Of a stretch of DNA of 64,000 nucleotides, positions 1-7,863 are shown piece after piece. The position numbers were made by a program, and so were the translations under genes. Each line of letters begins with the position of its first letter. The stretch's first letter is position 1. Below the pieces are notes generated by a model. The model was not told the DNA's origin. It made no database searches and saw only the letters and a program-made list of their open reading frames with translations. Origin of the DNA: Phycisphaerales bacterium (GTDB lineage: Bacteria; Planctomycetota; Phycisphaerae; Phycisphaerales; UBA1924); assembly GCA_029260395.1 (NCBI GenBank), contig JAJDDJ010000001.1, forward strand, positions 496,001 to 560,000, read 5' to 3'.

Positions 1-79
1 CTCGACGTCACACGTCTTCCACGCAGCCACGGTGCGCTGCGATCCTTGTTCGAACGCAGCCCGCAACGAGCCCCAGGTC

Positions 80-1555
80 ATGACCGAATCCACGAGCCAA
101 TCTGAGTCCGCCGCGAACGAGCCCACCAACCAGTCCGAAGCCGCTCCGCAGCCGGACGCGCCCAAGGCATCCGCTGAGCCCGTGCTCGATGCGCAGACAC
201 GCGCCGAGATCGACGCCGCGATGGACGAGCTCAACGCGATCCCCGAGGACCACAAGGCCAAGCCACCGCTGGGCGCCGCCCCGGCCAAGCTGCGCGGGCC
301 CAGAGTGGTGCAGGCTGGCCGCGAACACCGCACGGGCAAGATCGTCAGCGTTGGCCCGTCCGACATTTTCGTCGAGTTCGGCCCCAAAGAGCTGGGCGTG
401 ATGGAACGCTCACAGTTCAAAGACGACGAGCTTCCGACGCCCGGCGACGCGATGGAAGTCGTCATCACGCGCTACGAGGCGCAGGAGTCGCTCTACATCT
501 GCATCCGTCCCGGCTCGGTCGAGAAGGCGGACTGGGAGATGCTCGAGCAGGGCCAGATCGTTCAGGCCGATGTCACCGGCGTGAACAAGGGCGGGCTCGA
601 GCTTGAGGTCGCCAAACGGCGTGCGTTCATGCCCGCCAGCCAGGTTTCGTTCGAACGCATCGCCGATCTGTCCTCGTTCGTGGGCCAGCGGCTTGAGTGC
701 AAGGTCAGCCGAATCGACCGCAGCGGCAAGGGCAACATCGTCCTCAGCCGTCGCGACCTGCTCGGCGCCGAACGCAAGGTCAAGGCCGCAGAGCTTCGCG
801 AGACACTCAAAGAAGGCGACAAGGTCGAGGGCACGGTTCGCAAGATCATGCCCTTTGGCGCCTTCGTCGATCTCGGCGGCATCGACGGGCTCGTGCACAT
901 CACCGACCTCAGCCACGACCGCGTGGGCATGGGCGAGAAAGCCGTCGAGCGGTTCATCAAAGAGGGCGAGCACGTCCGCGTGCAGATTCTCAAGCTCGAC
1001 TGGGAGAACGACCGCATCAGCCTGGGGCTCAAGCAGCTTCAGGACGATCCGTTCCAGAGCGCGGGCGGCGAGTTGACCGAGGGCGAGATCGTCACCGGCC
1101 GCGTCACCAAGCTGCTCGACTTTGGCTGCTTTGTCGAGGTCGCCCCGGGCGTCGAGGGCCTGGTGCACATCTCAGAGCTCGAGTGGCGTAGGGTCGAGAA
1201 GGTCGAAGACGTCGTCAAGGTGGACGAGGTCGTCACCGTCAAGGTGCTCAAGATCGATCCCGCCGAGCGGAAGGTCTCGCTGAGCATCAAGCAGGCCAAG
1301 GAACGCCCCGAGCGGGCTGAGGGCAAGCAGGAAGCCGCAGCACCCGGCAAGACACCCAAGGGCATTCGCCCGCGCGAGGGCCGCAACGACGGCCGAAACA
1401 TCCGCGACACGCGAGCCCCCGAGGAAATTCTCAAGGAGACCCCGGCCCTGCGCCGCCTCCGCGAGCAGGGCAAGCAGAAAGAAAAGAAGACCACCGGCAG
1501 CGGCCTCGGCAGCGCCGGAGGGCTCGGCATCGGATTGGGCGACCTCAAGCTCTAG
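80..1555 (+). CDS. S1-domain RNA-binding protein (ribosomal protein S1-like)
   Basis: Four S1 OB-fold RNA-binding repeats can be read at about residues 83-150, 160-230, 250-320 and 340-410. The last two are most canonical (IMPFGAFVDLGGIDGLVHI and LLDFGCFVEVAPGVEGLVHI). An acidic, Ala/Glu/Pro-rich N-terminus of about 80 residues and a basic Lys/Arg/Gly-rich C-terminal tail flank them. At 491 aa with four repeats it is shorter than E. coli S1 (six repeats, about 557 aa). It is probably the organism's S1 or an S1 paralogue that binds mRNA on the 30S subunit. The frame opens at GTG 32, but the ATG at 80 is chosen because the acidic N-terminus begins there and the upstream 16 codons look like leader. 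It converges on dut with a 16-bp gap. Confidence 0.88.
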   Translation: MTESTSQSESAANEPTNQSEAAPQPDAPKASAEPVLDAQTRAEIDAAMDELNAIPEDHKAKPPLGAAPAKLRGPRVVQAGREHRTGKIVSVGPSDIFVEFGPKELGVMERSQFKDDELPTPGDAMEVVITRYEAQESLYICIRPGSVEKADWEMLEQGQIVQADVTGVNKGGLELEVAKRRAFMPASQVSFERIADLSSFVGQRLECKVSRIDRSGKGNIVLSRRDLLGAERKVKAAELRETLKEGDKVEGTVRKIMPFGAFVDLGGIDGLVHITDLSHDRVGMGEKAVERFIKEGEHVRVQILKLDWENDRISLGLKQLQDDPFQSAGGELTEGEIVTGRVTKLLDFGCFVEVAPGVEGLVHISELEWRRVEKVEDVVKVDEVVTVKVLKIDPAERKVSLSIKQAKERPERAEGKQEAAAPGKTPKGIRPREGRNDGRNIRDTRAPEEILKETPALRRLREQGKQKEKKTTGSGLGSAGGLGIGLGDLKL

Positions 1556-1571
1556 GCCGGTAACCGGAGTC

Positions 1572-2081
1572 CTACGCCAGGCCCGTGCTGCCAAACCCGC
1601 CCGTGCCGCGAGCGGTCTCGTCCAGTGTTTCGACCTGTTCGATGCGCACATGCGCGACCGGTGCGATCACCAGCTGCGCGATGCGCAGACCGTGGTGGAT
1701 CTCGATCGCTTCGCCGCCGAGGTTGATCAGCGCGACCATCAGCTCGCCGCGATAGTCAGCGTCGATGGTGCCCGGCGCGTTGGGCACCGTCACGCCGTGC
1801 TTGGTCGAGAGACCCGACCGGGGCCTGACCTGCCCCTCGTAGCCCGCGGGGATCGCCATAGCCAAGCCTGTGGGAACGAGAGCAATGCGGTCGGGTTCGA
1901 GCGTGAAGCGGTCGCTCTCGAACTTGCCGCGTGGCAGGCACGCCGAGACATCAAGACCCGACGCAAGCTCGGAGTGGTACTTGGGCAGCGTCGCCCGGTC
2001 ATCGAGCAGCCGAATCCGCAGCGGCTCGCTCAGTGCCCTGTTCGCCGCGTCATTTCTGATTGCCGACTGGTGTTCACTCAT
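1572..2081 (-). CDS. dut: dUTP diphosphatase
   Basis: Hydrolyses dUTP to dUMP and pyrophosphate, keeping uracil out of DNA and supplying dUMP for dTMP synthesis. All five trimeric dUTPase motifs are visible in order: ELASGLDVSA (I), RPRSGLSTKHG (II), GTIDADYRGELMVALIN (III, with the catalytic Asp and uracil-binding Tyr), GLRIAQLVIAP (IV) and the C-terminal RGTGGFGSTG (V). The 169 residues include a short N-terminal extension of about 20 residues over the usual 150. ATG at 2081. It lies head to tail with pdxH, 45 bp downstream of that gene's stop, so the two are probably co-transcribed. Confidence 0.96.
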   Translation of the reverse strand: MSEHQSAIRNDAANRALSEPLRIRLLDDRATLPKYHSELASGLDVSACLPRGKFESDRFTLEPDRIALVPTGLAMAIPAGYEGQVRPRSGLSTKHGVTVPNAPGTIDADYRGELMVALINLGGEAIEIHHGLRIAQLVIAPVAHVRIEQVETLDETARGTGGFGSTGLA

Positions 2082-2126
2082 GTGCCGAGCATAGGGGCTG
2101 GCTGTGTGCGCACCGCTCGGTGCGCA

Positions 2127-2837
2127 TCATGGATTGAGCCGCGTCGCCGACCAAGTGCCGCACACGCGCACGCCGTCCGTGCATTCGCGGGAAACGTCTC
2201 GCGTCCATTCGGCCCGGTCGTGGATTCGGCCCGTGCCGCCCATCCAAAGCTCGACCCGCTGCGCCCAGAGCCGGTACCCGCCCCAGAAGGGCGGACGCAG
2301 GACGACCACGTCTTCGCCTCGCATAAGCGCCCCAAGGTCGAGGTCCAGCTTGATGATGGTCTCAGTGATCTGCTCGAACAGCGCCTCGCGGCTGGCCAGC
2401 GGCTCGGACTGCTGGCTCGACCACGCCCCAACCCGCCGTTCCCAGCTGCGCGTCGCGAAGTACGCGTCGCTCTCGGCCTCGCTCACCCGCTCGACGGGGC
2501 CCTCGACGCGGACCTGCCGATCCAGCGTGTCCCAATGGAACACCGCAGCGGCTCGCCCACGGGCCAGTTCGCGGCCCTTTCGGCTGTGGTAGTTGCTGTG
2601 GAAGACCACTGAGCCCCGATCGGCCTCCAGGCTCTTGCAGAGCACGATTCGGGCCGAGGGCGTCCCCGCCTCGTCGGCTGTGGCGAGAGTCATGGCGTTG
2701 GGGTTGGGCTGCACGTTCTCGGCGCGAGCTTGGGTAAACCATTGCTCGAACAGGCTCATGGGCTCCGCGGGCAGCGGGTCCGGCAGGCCGCCATCCACCG
2801 AAAAACAATCCTCAAGGCTCATGGGTTCGGGTGCCAT
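2127..2837 (-). CDS. pdxH: Pyridoxamine 5'-phosphate oxidase
   Basis: FMN-dependent oxidase that makes pyridoxal 5'-phosphate from PNP or PMP. The PNPOx pattern is clear: NAMTLATADEAGTPSARIVLCK (substrate and FMN region), VFHSNYHSRKGRELARGRAAAVFHW (the usual fFTNYxSrKgxeLaxNpxAalxFyW), VRVEGPVERV, and SWERRVGAWSSQQSEPL. The C-terminus ends RLNP, close to the family's terminal RLxP that contacts PLP. 236 aa, slightly longer than E. coli PdxH (218) because of an N-terminal extension. It is the upstream partner of dut on the minus strand and divergent from dnaB, with only 99 bp between the two starts to hold both promoters. Confidence 0.95.
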   Translation of the reverse strand: MAPEPMSLEDCFSVDGGLPDPLPAEPMSLFEQWFTQARAENVQPNPNAMTLATADEAGTPSARIVLCKSLEADRGSVVFHSNYHSRKGRELARGRAAAVFHWDTLDRQVRVEGPVERVSEAESDAYFATRSWERRVGAWSSQQSEPLASREALFEQITETIIKLDLDLGALMRGEDVVVLRPPFWGGYRLWAQRVELWMGGTGRIHDRAEWTRDVSRECTDGVRVCGTWSATRLNP

Positions 2838-2936
2838 GCGAAAGGCTAGCCCGGTGGCTCACCGTGTGGAGATCGCCGGGGTACGCTGACAAGTGCGCTC
2901 GGCCTTACCCGAGAGCCGAGACACTGCGGGGAGACG

Positions 2937-4742
2937 ATGGACGAACGCACGCACGACAACGAGTTCGGCGGCCGCAGGCAGCGCCGTGGCCCCACACCAC
3001 CGGCCGAGATCGGCAAGCTTTTTGAGAAGCTGCCCCCCCACAGCCCCGAGGCCGAGATGGCGCTCCTGGGCTCGATGCTGCTCGACCCCTCGGTCATCCC
3101 GCTTGTGCTTGACTGGGTCAAGGGCCCGGAAGCGTTTTACAGCGAGGCACATGGTGCGATCTACCGCGCCATTGTGGAGCTCTACGACCGGCACGCTTCG
3201 CTCGACCTTGTGCAGACACTCGAACGGCTGCGCGACGGCAAGATTCTCGACCGCGTAGGCGGGCCTGATTACCTCGTCGAACTCGTCGAAGGCGTGCCGT
3301 CTGCGGTGAACGCTCCCCACTTTGCTCGTCTGGTGGCCGAGAAGCACCGCCTGCGCGCGCTTATCAACGCGGCTGGCGAGATGCTGTACGAGTCGTACCA
3401 CGCGGGCGAGCTCGGACCCGACGGCGTGCGTGAGGTGCTCGACAGGGCCCAGACCGCGCTGTTCAGCCTCGCCGATGATCCCGGCCAGAACGACGTGCAG
3501 AAACTCGCCGAGTTGCTGTTCGAAGAACAGGAACGCCTCGAAAACGCCGACGGCAAAGATGTCACGGGCGTGGCCACGGGCTACATCGACCTCGACAAGA
3601 TCACCAGCGGCCTGCAAGAGGGCGAGATGTTTATCCTCGCGGCCCGCCCCTCTATGGGGAAGACCGCGCTCGCGCTCAACCTCGCCGAGCAGATCGCCAT
3701 GGGCGGCGACGCGTTCGCGGGACCCAACTCGGCCCGCGTGCCCGTGGCGATCTTCAGCCTTGAGATGTCGAAGAACGCGCTCACCCAGCGGCTGCTCAGC
3801 GCTCGCTCGGGGGTCGACCTACAGAAGATCCGTTCGGGCAACATCGGGGCCGACTGGCAGGCGATCAACCGTGCTTGCGGCGAGCTGCACGACACACCCA
3901 TCTTCATCGACGACACGCCGGGCCTGACCATTCTGCAGCTTCGCGCGCGCTCACGCAGGCTCTCCCAGCAGCATGGCATCAAGTGCATCATCATCGACTA
4001 CCTCCAGCTGCTCACGTCCCCCGGCGCAGCACGTGAGAGCAGGCAGGTCGAGGTCAGCACCATCAGCCGGGGCATCAAGGCGCTCGCGCGTGAGATGAGC
4101 GTGCCGGTGATCTGTCTGGCGCAGCTCAATCGCGGCACCGAGCAGCGCGAGGGCAACCGCCCGCGCATGAGCGACCTTCGCGAATCAGGCTCGATCGAGC
4201 AGGACGCCGACGTAGTGGCGCTCTTGCACCGCGAGGAGTACTACCACCGAAACGACCCCGACTGGGCCGATGAGAATCCCGACAAGATCGGGCTCAGCGA
4301 GCTGATCATCGCCAAGCAGCGCAACGGCCCGACGGGCATCGTCAAGATGACGTGGGACACCAAGACCACGCGTTTCAAGAACCACGACCCGTTCCACGAC
4401 CACAACGACGGCGGTGGATACGGGGGCGGCCACGCCGGCTCGCATGCCGGCGGACAGGTCGGGAGCGACCCGTTCGCCGAGACCAAGCCGCGCATCGCCA
4501 CCGATGCAGCGCCGCGTCAAGCTTTCGCGCCCGGCAAGAAGACCGGCCCCGTGGCCGACTTCCGCGATGGGGGCGGGCCGACCGATTCGAACGACACCCA
4601 CTCCGACAGCCACTCCGATACCTATGCCGACCCGTGGACGGACGACACATGGAGCGACGACGAGCCCCCGCCGCCGCTGCCCATGACGCCGCCTGCTGAG
4701 GCGCCCTCGACCGAGGCGGACGACGACGAACCGCCGTTTTGA
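2937..4742 (+). CDS. dnaB: Replicative DNA helicase DnaB with long acidic C-terminal tail
   Basis: Hexameric RecA-fold helicase that unwinds DNA at the replication fork. The DnaB N-terminal collar domain (PPHSPEAEMALLGSMLLDPSVI) lies at about residues 30-130. The motor domain follows, with Walker A at about 235-243 (ARPSMGKTALALN), Walker B (CIIIDYLQLL), the H3 strand (VICLAQLNRGTEQR) and the arginine-finger region (RPRMSDLRESGSIEQDADVV). 601 aa against about 470 in E. coli. The extra 120 residues form a low-complexity Gly/His/Asp/Pro-rich tail ending DDDEPPF, which resembles the acidic tip of SSB proteins. A GGGGAG ribosome-binding site precedes ATG 2937. No intein is seen in the motor domain. 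Confidence 0.96.
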   Translation: MDERTHDNEFGGRRQRRGPTPPAEIGKLFEKLPPHSPEAEMALLGSMLLDPSVIPLVLDWVKGPEAFYSEAHGAIYRAIVELYDRHASLDLVQTLERLRDGKILDRVGGPDYLVELVEGVPSAVNAPHFARLVAEKHRLRALINAAGEMLYESYHAGELGPDGVREVLDRAQTALFSLADDPGQNDVQKLAELLFEEQERLENADGKDVTGVATGYIDLDKITSGLQEGEMFILAARPSMGKTALALNLAEQIAMGGDAFAGPNSARVPVAIFSLEMSKNALTQRLLSARSGVDLQKIRSGNIGADWQAINRACGELHDTPIFIDDTPGLTILQLRARSRRLSQQHGIKCIIIDYLQLLTSPGAARESRQVEVSTISRGIKALAREMSVPVICLAQLNRGTEQREGNRPRMSDLRESGSIEQDADVVALLHREEYYHRNDPDWADENPDKIGLSELIIAKQRNGPTGIVKMTWDTKTTRFKNHDPFHDHNDGGGYGGGHAGSHAGGQVGSDPFAETKPRIATDAAPRQAFAPGKKTGPVADFRDGGGPTDSNDTHSDSHSDTYADPWTDDTWSDDEPPPPLPMTPPAEAPSTEADDDEPPF

Positions 4743-4771
4743 CCACTCGCTGAGGCTGATACCCTTGTGCC

Positions 4772-5938
4772 ATGCGCACCCAAGCCATCGCTCTCGCCGC
4801 TCTTGTTGTTCTGGTCTTCACGCTGCCCGCCTGCGGCCAAGCGGACCTCTCCAAGCCGCTTGAAGGCCCCGTGCCTCCGTCGGGCGCGGCCCCTCTGGCG
4901 ACGGGCTGGAAGGCGGTCCAGGTCGTCGACGGCCTGGAACACCCGTGGTCGATCGCTTGGTTGCCTGATGGCCAAGCCCTCATCACCGAGCGGCCAGGCC
5001 AGCTCCGCGTGCTCAGGGCCGACGGCTCGCTCGATCCCCAGCCCATCGCGGGCGTGCCCGAGGTGCTCAACAACCGCCAGGGCGGGCTGCTGGATGTCGT
5101 GCTGCACCCCGAATTCGGCGAGGACGAAAATCGCTGGGTGTACCTCTCGTACGCGCACGGCACAGCCAATGCCAACCACACGCGCATTGCACGGGGCCGA
5201 CTCGTCGACCACGGTTTGCAGGATGTGGAAGTGCTGTTTCGCGCATCGCCCGACAAGACGCAGGGCTTCCACTTCGGCTGCCGAATGGTGTTCCTGCCTG
5301 ACGGCACCCTGCTCGCCACCATCGGCGAGGGCAACAAGATGCAGCCCGCCCAAGACATGGGCACGCACCTGGGCAAGGTCGTGCGCATCCGCGACGACGG
5401 CACACCCGCCACCGACAACCCATTCCACGCTCGCGTCGATGCCCTGCAGGAGATTTACTCCTACGGCCATCGCAACCCCCAAGGCATGGCGATCCACCCG
5501 GTGACTGACAAGGTCTACGCCACCGAGCACGGCCCGCGCGGCGGCGATGAACTGAACCTCGTCGAGCCCGGCAACAACTACGGCTGGCCGCTAGCGACGT
5601 ACGGCTACCACTACCACGGCCCGCGCGTCAGCGAGCACACCGAATTGCCGGGCATGGTCGATCCGCTCATCAACTGGACACCCGTTATCGCCGCCAGCGG
5701 GCTCGCGTTCTACACCGGCGACAAGTTTCCGCATTGGACGGGTGACCTCTTCGCGGGCGGGCTCGCAATCAAGCAGGTTCGGCGCATCGATTTCGCCGAC
5801 GACCACGAGACCATCCTCGGTCAGGAAACCCTGGAGTTCGACCACCGGATCCGCGATGTGCGCATGGGCCCGGATGGGTACCTGTACGTGCTCACCGATG
5901 AGCCCAACGGCAAGCTGCTGCGCATCGAGCCGAGGTAA
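4772..5938 (+). CDS. PQQ-dependent aldose sugar dehydrogenase-like lipoprotein
   Basis: Soluble glucose dehydrogenase-type six-bladed beta-propeller (GSDH/YliI family), which oxidises aldoses with pyrroloquinoline quinone. Family signatures are WSIAWLPDGQALITERPGQL (blade 1), GGLLDVVLHPEF, FHFGCRMVFLPDGTLLATIGEG, YSYGHRNPQGMAIHP and EHGPRGGDELNLVEPGNNYGWP, where the last two carry PQQ and calcium contacts. A lipobox (TLPAC) near residues 16-20 suggests export and lipid anchoring. 388 aa is normal for the family. Whether PQQ is made cannot be judged here because no pqq genes lie in the window. It follows dnaB by 29 bp and may share its transcript. Confidence 0.9.
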   Translation: MRTQAIALAALVVLVFTLPACGQADLSKPLEGPVPPSGAAPLATGWKAVQVVDGLEHPWSIAWLPDGQALITERPGQLRVLRADGSLDPQPIAGVPEVLNNRQGGLLDVVLHPEFGEDENRWVYLSYAHGTANANHTRIARGRLVDHGLQDVEVLFRASPDKTQGFHFGCRMVFLPDGTLLATIGEGNKMQPAQDMGTHLGKVVRIRDDGTPATDNPFHARVDALQEIYSYGHRNPQGMAIHPVTDKVYATEHGPRGGDELNLVEPGNNYGWPLATYGYHYHGPRVSEHTELPGMVDPLINWTPVIAASGLAFYTGDKFPHWTGDLFAGGLAIKQVRRIDFADDHETILGQETLEFDHRIRDVRMGPDGYLYVLTDEPNGKLLRIEPR

Positions 5939-5986
5939 GCGATCACAGCTCCCAACAACGAATACTGATTACGGAGAGGATACTCC

Positions 5987-6463
5987 ATGTTCTTCGGTTC
6001 AAAGAAGAAGCTACAGGCTCAACTCGCGACCTTTGACAAAGCCAAGACTGCCGCTCTGAAACTCACGGCGGACATCGAAGAGTACATCGGTGGTGCCACC
6101 ACGACTGAAGCTTGGAAAGACGAAGATTCTGATCGTGCCAAACGGCTCTTTTTCGTGTACCGCCGCGCGAGCCTCAGCATGGCGCACTTTCATGGGCTGA
6201 AGGATAAGCAACTACTCGGTGGGCTTGTAATATCCGTGCTGGAAGCTCGCGGATTCAGCACAGAGGATGCAATCCTCTTTCTTCAAAGTCTGACACCAGA
6301 GGGCAAAATCGCACAGATGGTGATTGAAAGGACCGTCGAAGACTATCTGAGCGGCCGACTCTCAACTGACCTGACGGGAATGTCATTGGCCGAAGACTTA
6401 TCATCGCAAGCAATACTCCCGCAAAACGTCAACGCCGACAAGCTGCGACTGGGAATGCTGTAG
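5987..6463 (+). CDS. Hypothetical protein, 158 aa, base composition unlike neighbours
   Basis: I do not recognise this protein. It is soluble, with no signal peptide or membrane segment. It starts with a Lys-rich helix (residues 1-35) and continues with mixed helices (AKRLFFVYRRASLSMAHFHG, EDAILFLQSLTPEGKIAQMV). The coding sequence is visibly richer in A/T than the neighbours, with codons such as AAA, GAA, ACT and TCA that they rarely use, which suggests recent acquisition or weak codon selection. The start follows a GGAGAGGATACTCC leader containing GGAGAGG about 8 bases before ATG 5987, a good ribosome-binding site. It ends 20 bp before the stop of the convergent gene. Confidence 0.75.
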   Translation: MFFGSKKKLQAQLATFDKAKTAALKLTADIEEYIGGATTTEAWKDEDSDRAKRLFFVYRRASLSMAHFHGLKDKQLLGGLVISVLEARGFSTEDAILFLQSLTPEGKIAQMVIERTVEDYLSGRLSTDLTGMSLAEDLSSQAILPQNVNADKLRLGML

Positions 6464-6483
6464 CGTTCGGAAGTGCTCATCAT

Positions 6484-7293
6484 CTACGGCTCTCTGACCA
6501 ACTGCACGAGCATGTAGTCAAACAGCTTCGTGCGCGCGGGCTCATCGAGCACCTCGTACATCGCGCGGTAGGCATCGCGGCGCTCTTCGATGGTGGGGCT
6601 CAGGCGTGTGCTCTTGATGTGCTCGATCACGATTGAGCGGATCGCCTGCCGCTGCTCGGGCGTGGGTTCGACCGCCCCGTAGATTCCCTCAAGGGCCTGG
6701 CGGTAGCGGGTGAGCGATGCGTCGTACGCCTCCCGCACTTCATTCTGAAACAGCCGGAAGCTAAGCGTCCGCTCGGCTTCTTGCCGTTCGGCAGCGTCGA
6801 GCGCTCGGCCCGCCTCGGCGTTCGCCCATGCCGACCAGTACTCATCGAGCAACGTTCGCATCTCGGCTACCTGCTCGGCGCTCAGCACCGTTGATAGCGC
6901 AGGCATCAGCGGATCGCGTGGCAAGCCCGGATCGAGCTGCGCGTGCAGGTGGTGCATCAGTTCGCGCGCCTCGGCCGCATTGCCCTGCGTCATCTCGTCG
7001 GTCATCGCGCGGACGGTGTCGATGCCGTCGACCAGCAGCATCACCAGCGCTCGGCTGCGGTCGTCGGCGATCTGCTGCACCGCCTCCCGCTGCTCGTCGC
7101 TGAGATCGAGCAGCCCGGCCGCCGCGATCTCGGGCCGCTGTTCGAGCACGGCGAAGCCACCCGTCATCGTTGACTGCACCAGCGTGCGCTGCGCCGCGAC
7201 GTCGACCTCAGGGCCGCTGAGCGGTTGCTGGCTGCTCGCAGTCGCGGTCACAACTGCCATCAACACACTTACAGCGCCGGATCGGTTCCGCAT
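6484..7293 (-). CDS. Secreted helical protein, family shared with the gene at 45528
   Basis: Function unknown. A signal peptide covers roughly residues 1-22 (MRNRSGAVSVLMAVVTATASS). The mature protein is almost wholly helical and rich in Glu, Gln, Arg and Ala, with repeated PTPEQRQAIRS-like and LSAEQVAEMRTLL-like helices recalling Spy/CpxP-type periplasmic proteins. Residues about 35-65 (RTLVQSTMTGGFAVLEQRPE followed by IAA and LLDL) match the N-terminal part of the secreted protein encoded at 45528-46358, so the two are probably paralogues. AGGAG lies 8 bases before ATG 7293. The next gene upstream (7350-7640) is on the same strand 56 bp away. Confidence 0.78.
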   Translation of the reverse strand: MRNRSGAVSVLMAVVTATASSQQPLSGPEVDVAAQRTLVQSTMTGGFAVLEQRPEIAAAGLLDLSDEQREAVQQIADDRSRALVMLLVDGIDTVRAMTDEMTQGNAAEARELMHHLHAQLDPGLPRDPLMPALSTVLSAEQVAEMRTLLDEYWSAWANAEAGRALDAAERQEAERTLSFRLFQNEVREAYDASLTRYRQALEGIYGAVEPTPEQRQAIRSIVIEHIKSTRLSPTIEERRDAYRAMYEVLDEPARTKLFDYMLVQLVREP

Positions 7294-7349
7294 GGCTTTG
7301 CTCCTCTTTGATTCCCGGCCGCTCGCTTGGTGACTAGGAGGGCGGGCGT

Positions 7350-7640
7350 TCAGCCCCGGTCGAGCATCGCCAGGTCGTCGTCGGTCAGTTCAAGGTGCAG
7401 GCGTTGCAGCGTGCGGTCGAGCGTCTCGATCATGCGGTGCGTTGATTCGATGGCGTTGTCGATCGCGCTCTTGCCGGTGACGCGCTTGAGCAGGTCTTGG
7501 CGCTGCTGATCGGCGAGTTCGCGCTCGGTGGCCAGCTTGGCCTGCTTGAGCCCTTCGAGCAACGCCTTGGCCTTGTCGCGTGCGACCACGGTCTCGCTGA
7601 GGATTCGCTCGTGCTGGGCCGTGTTGGTCATGGTCGTCAT
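7350..7640 (-). CDS. Small coiled-coil hypothetical protein, 96 aa
   Basis: No known family recognised. The chain is predicted to be helical throughout: residues 8-50 (ARDKAKALLEGLKQAKLATE and on) and 60-90 (IDNAIESTHRMIETLDRTLQ) show heptad spacing of Leu/Ala/Ile, so a two-helix coiled-coil hairpin is likely. No signal peptide or membrane segment. The start could be codon 1 (ATG 7640) or codon 4. It precedes the secreted helical protein by 56 bp and may be co-transcribed with it. About 220 bp without any feature I can name separate it from the CapD-type gene. Confidence 0.7.
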   Translation of the reverse strand: MTTMTNTAQHERILSETVVARDKAKALLEGLKQAKLATERELADQQRQDLLKRVTGKSAIDNAIESTHRMIETLDRTLQRLHLELTDDDLAMLDRG

Positions 7641-7863
7641 CGCGTCTCCAGCGATTCATTGGGCAAGCCGCGATTGCGGTTGCTCTCGGGCGGACTCACT
7701 CCGAGCCGCCTGCTGCATCGCCCGTGATTGTCTGCCGGTGGAAGCACGGTTGCAACCCCATGCAAACACGATCTGAACATCCGCGGACCCATGGCACCAG
7801 AATTCGGCCAAAACTGCCGATGCCGCGACCGAGAACCCGTTTCGTTGAGCACCACTTGCGGCC

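Noticed and set aside
3600-4400. Intein in DnaB
   Set aside because: DnaB often hosts inteins, but the motor motifs here are contiguous and no splicing motif is seen. The extra length is all in the C-terminal tail.
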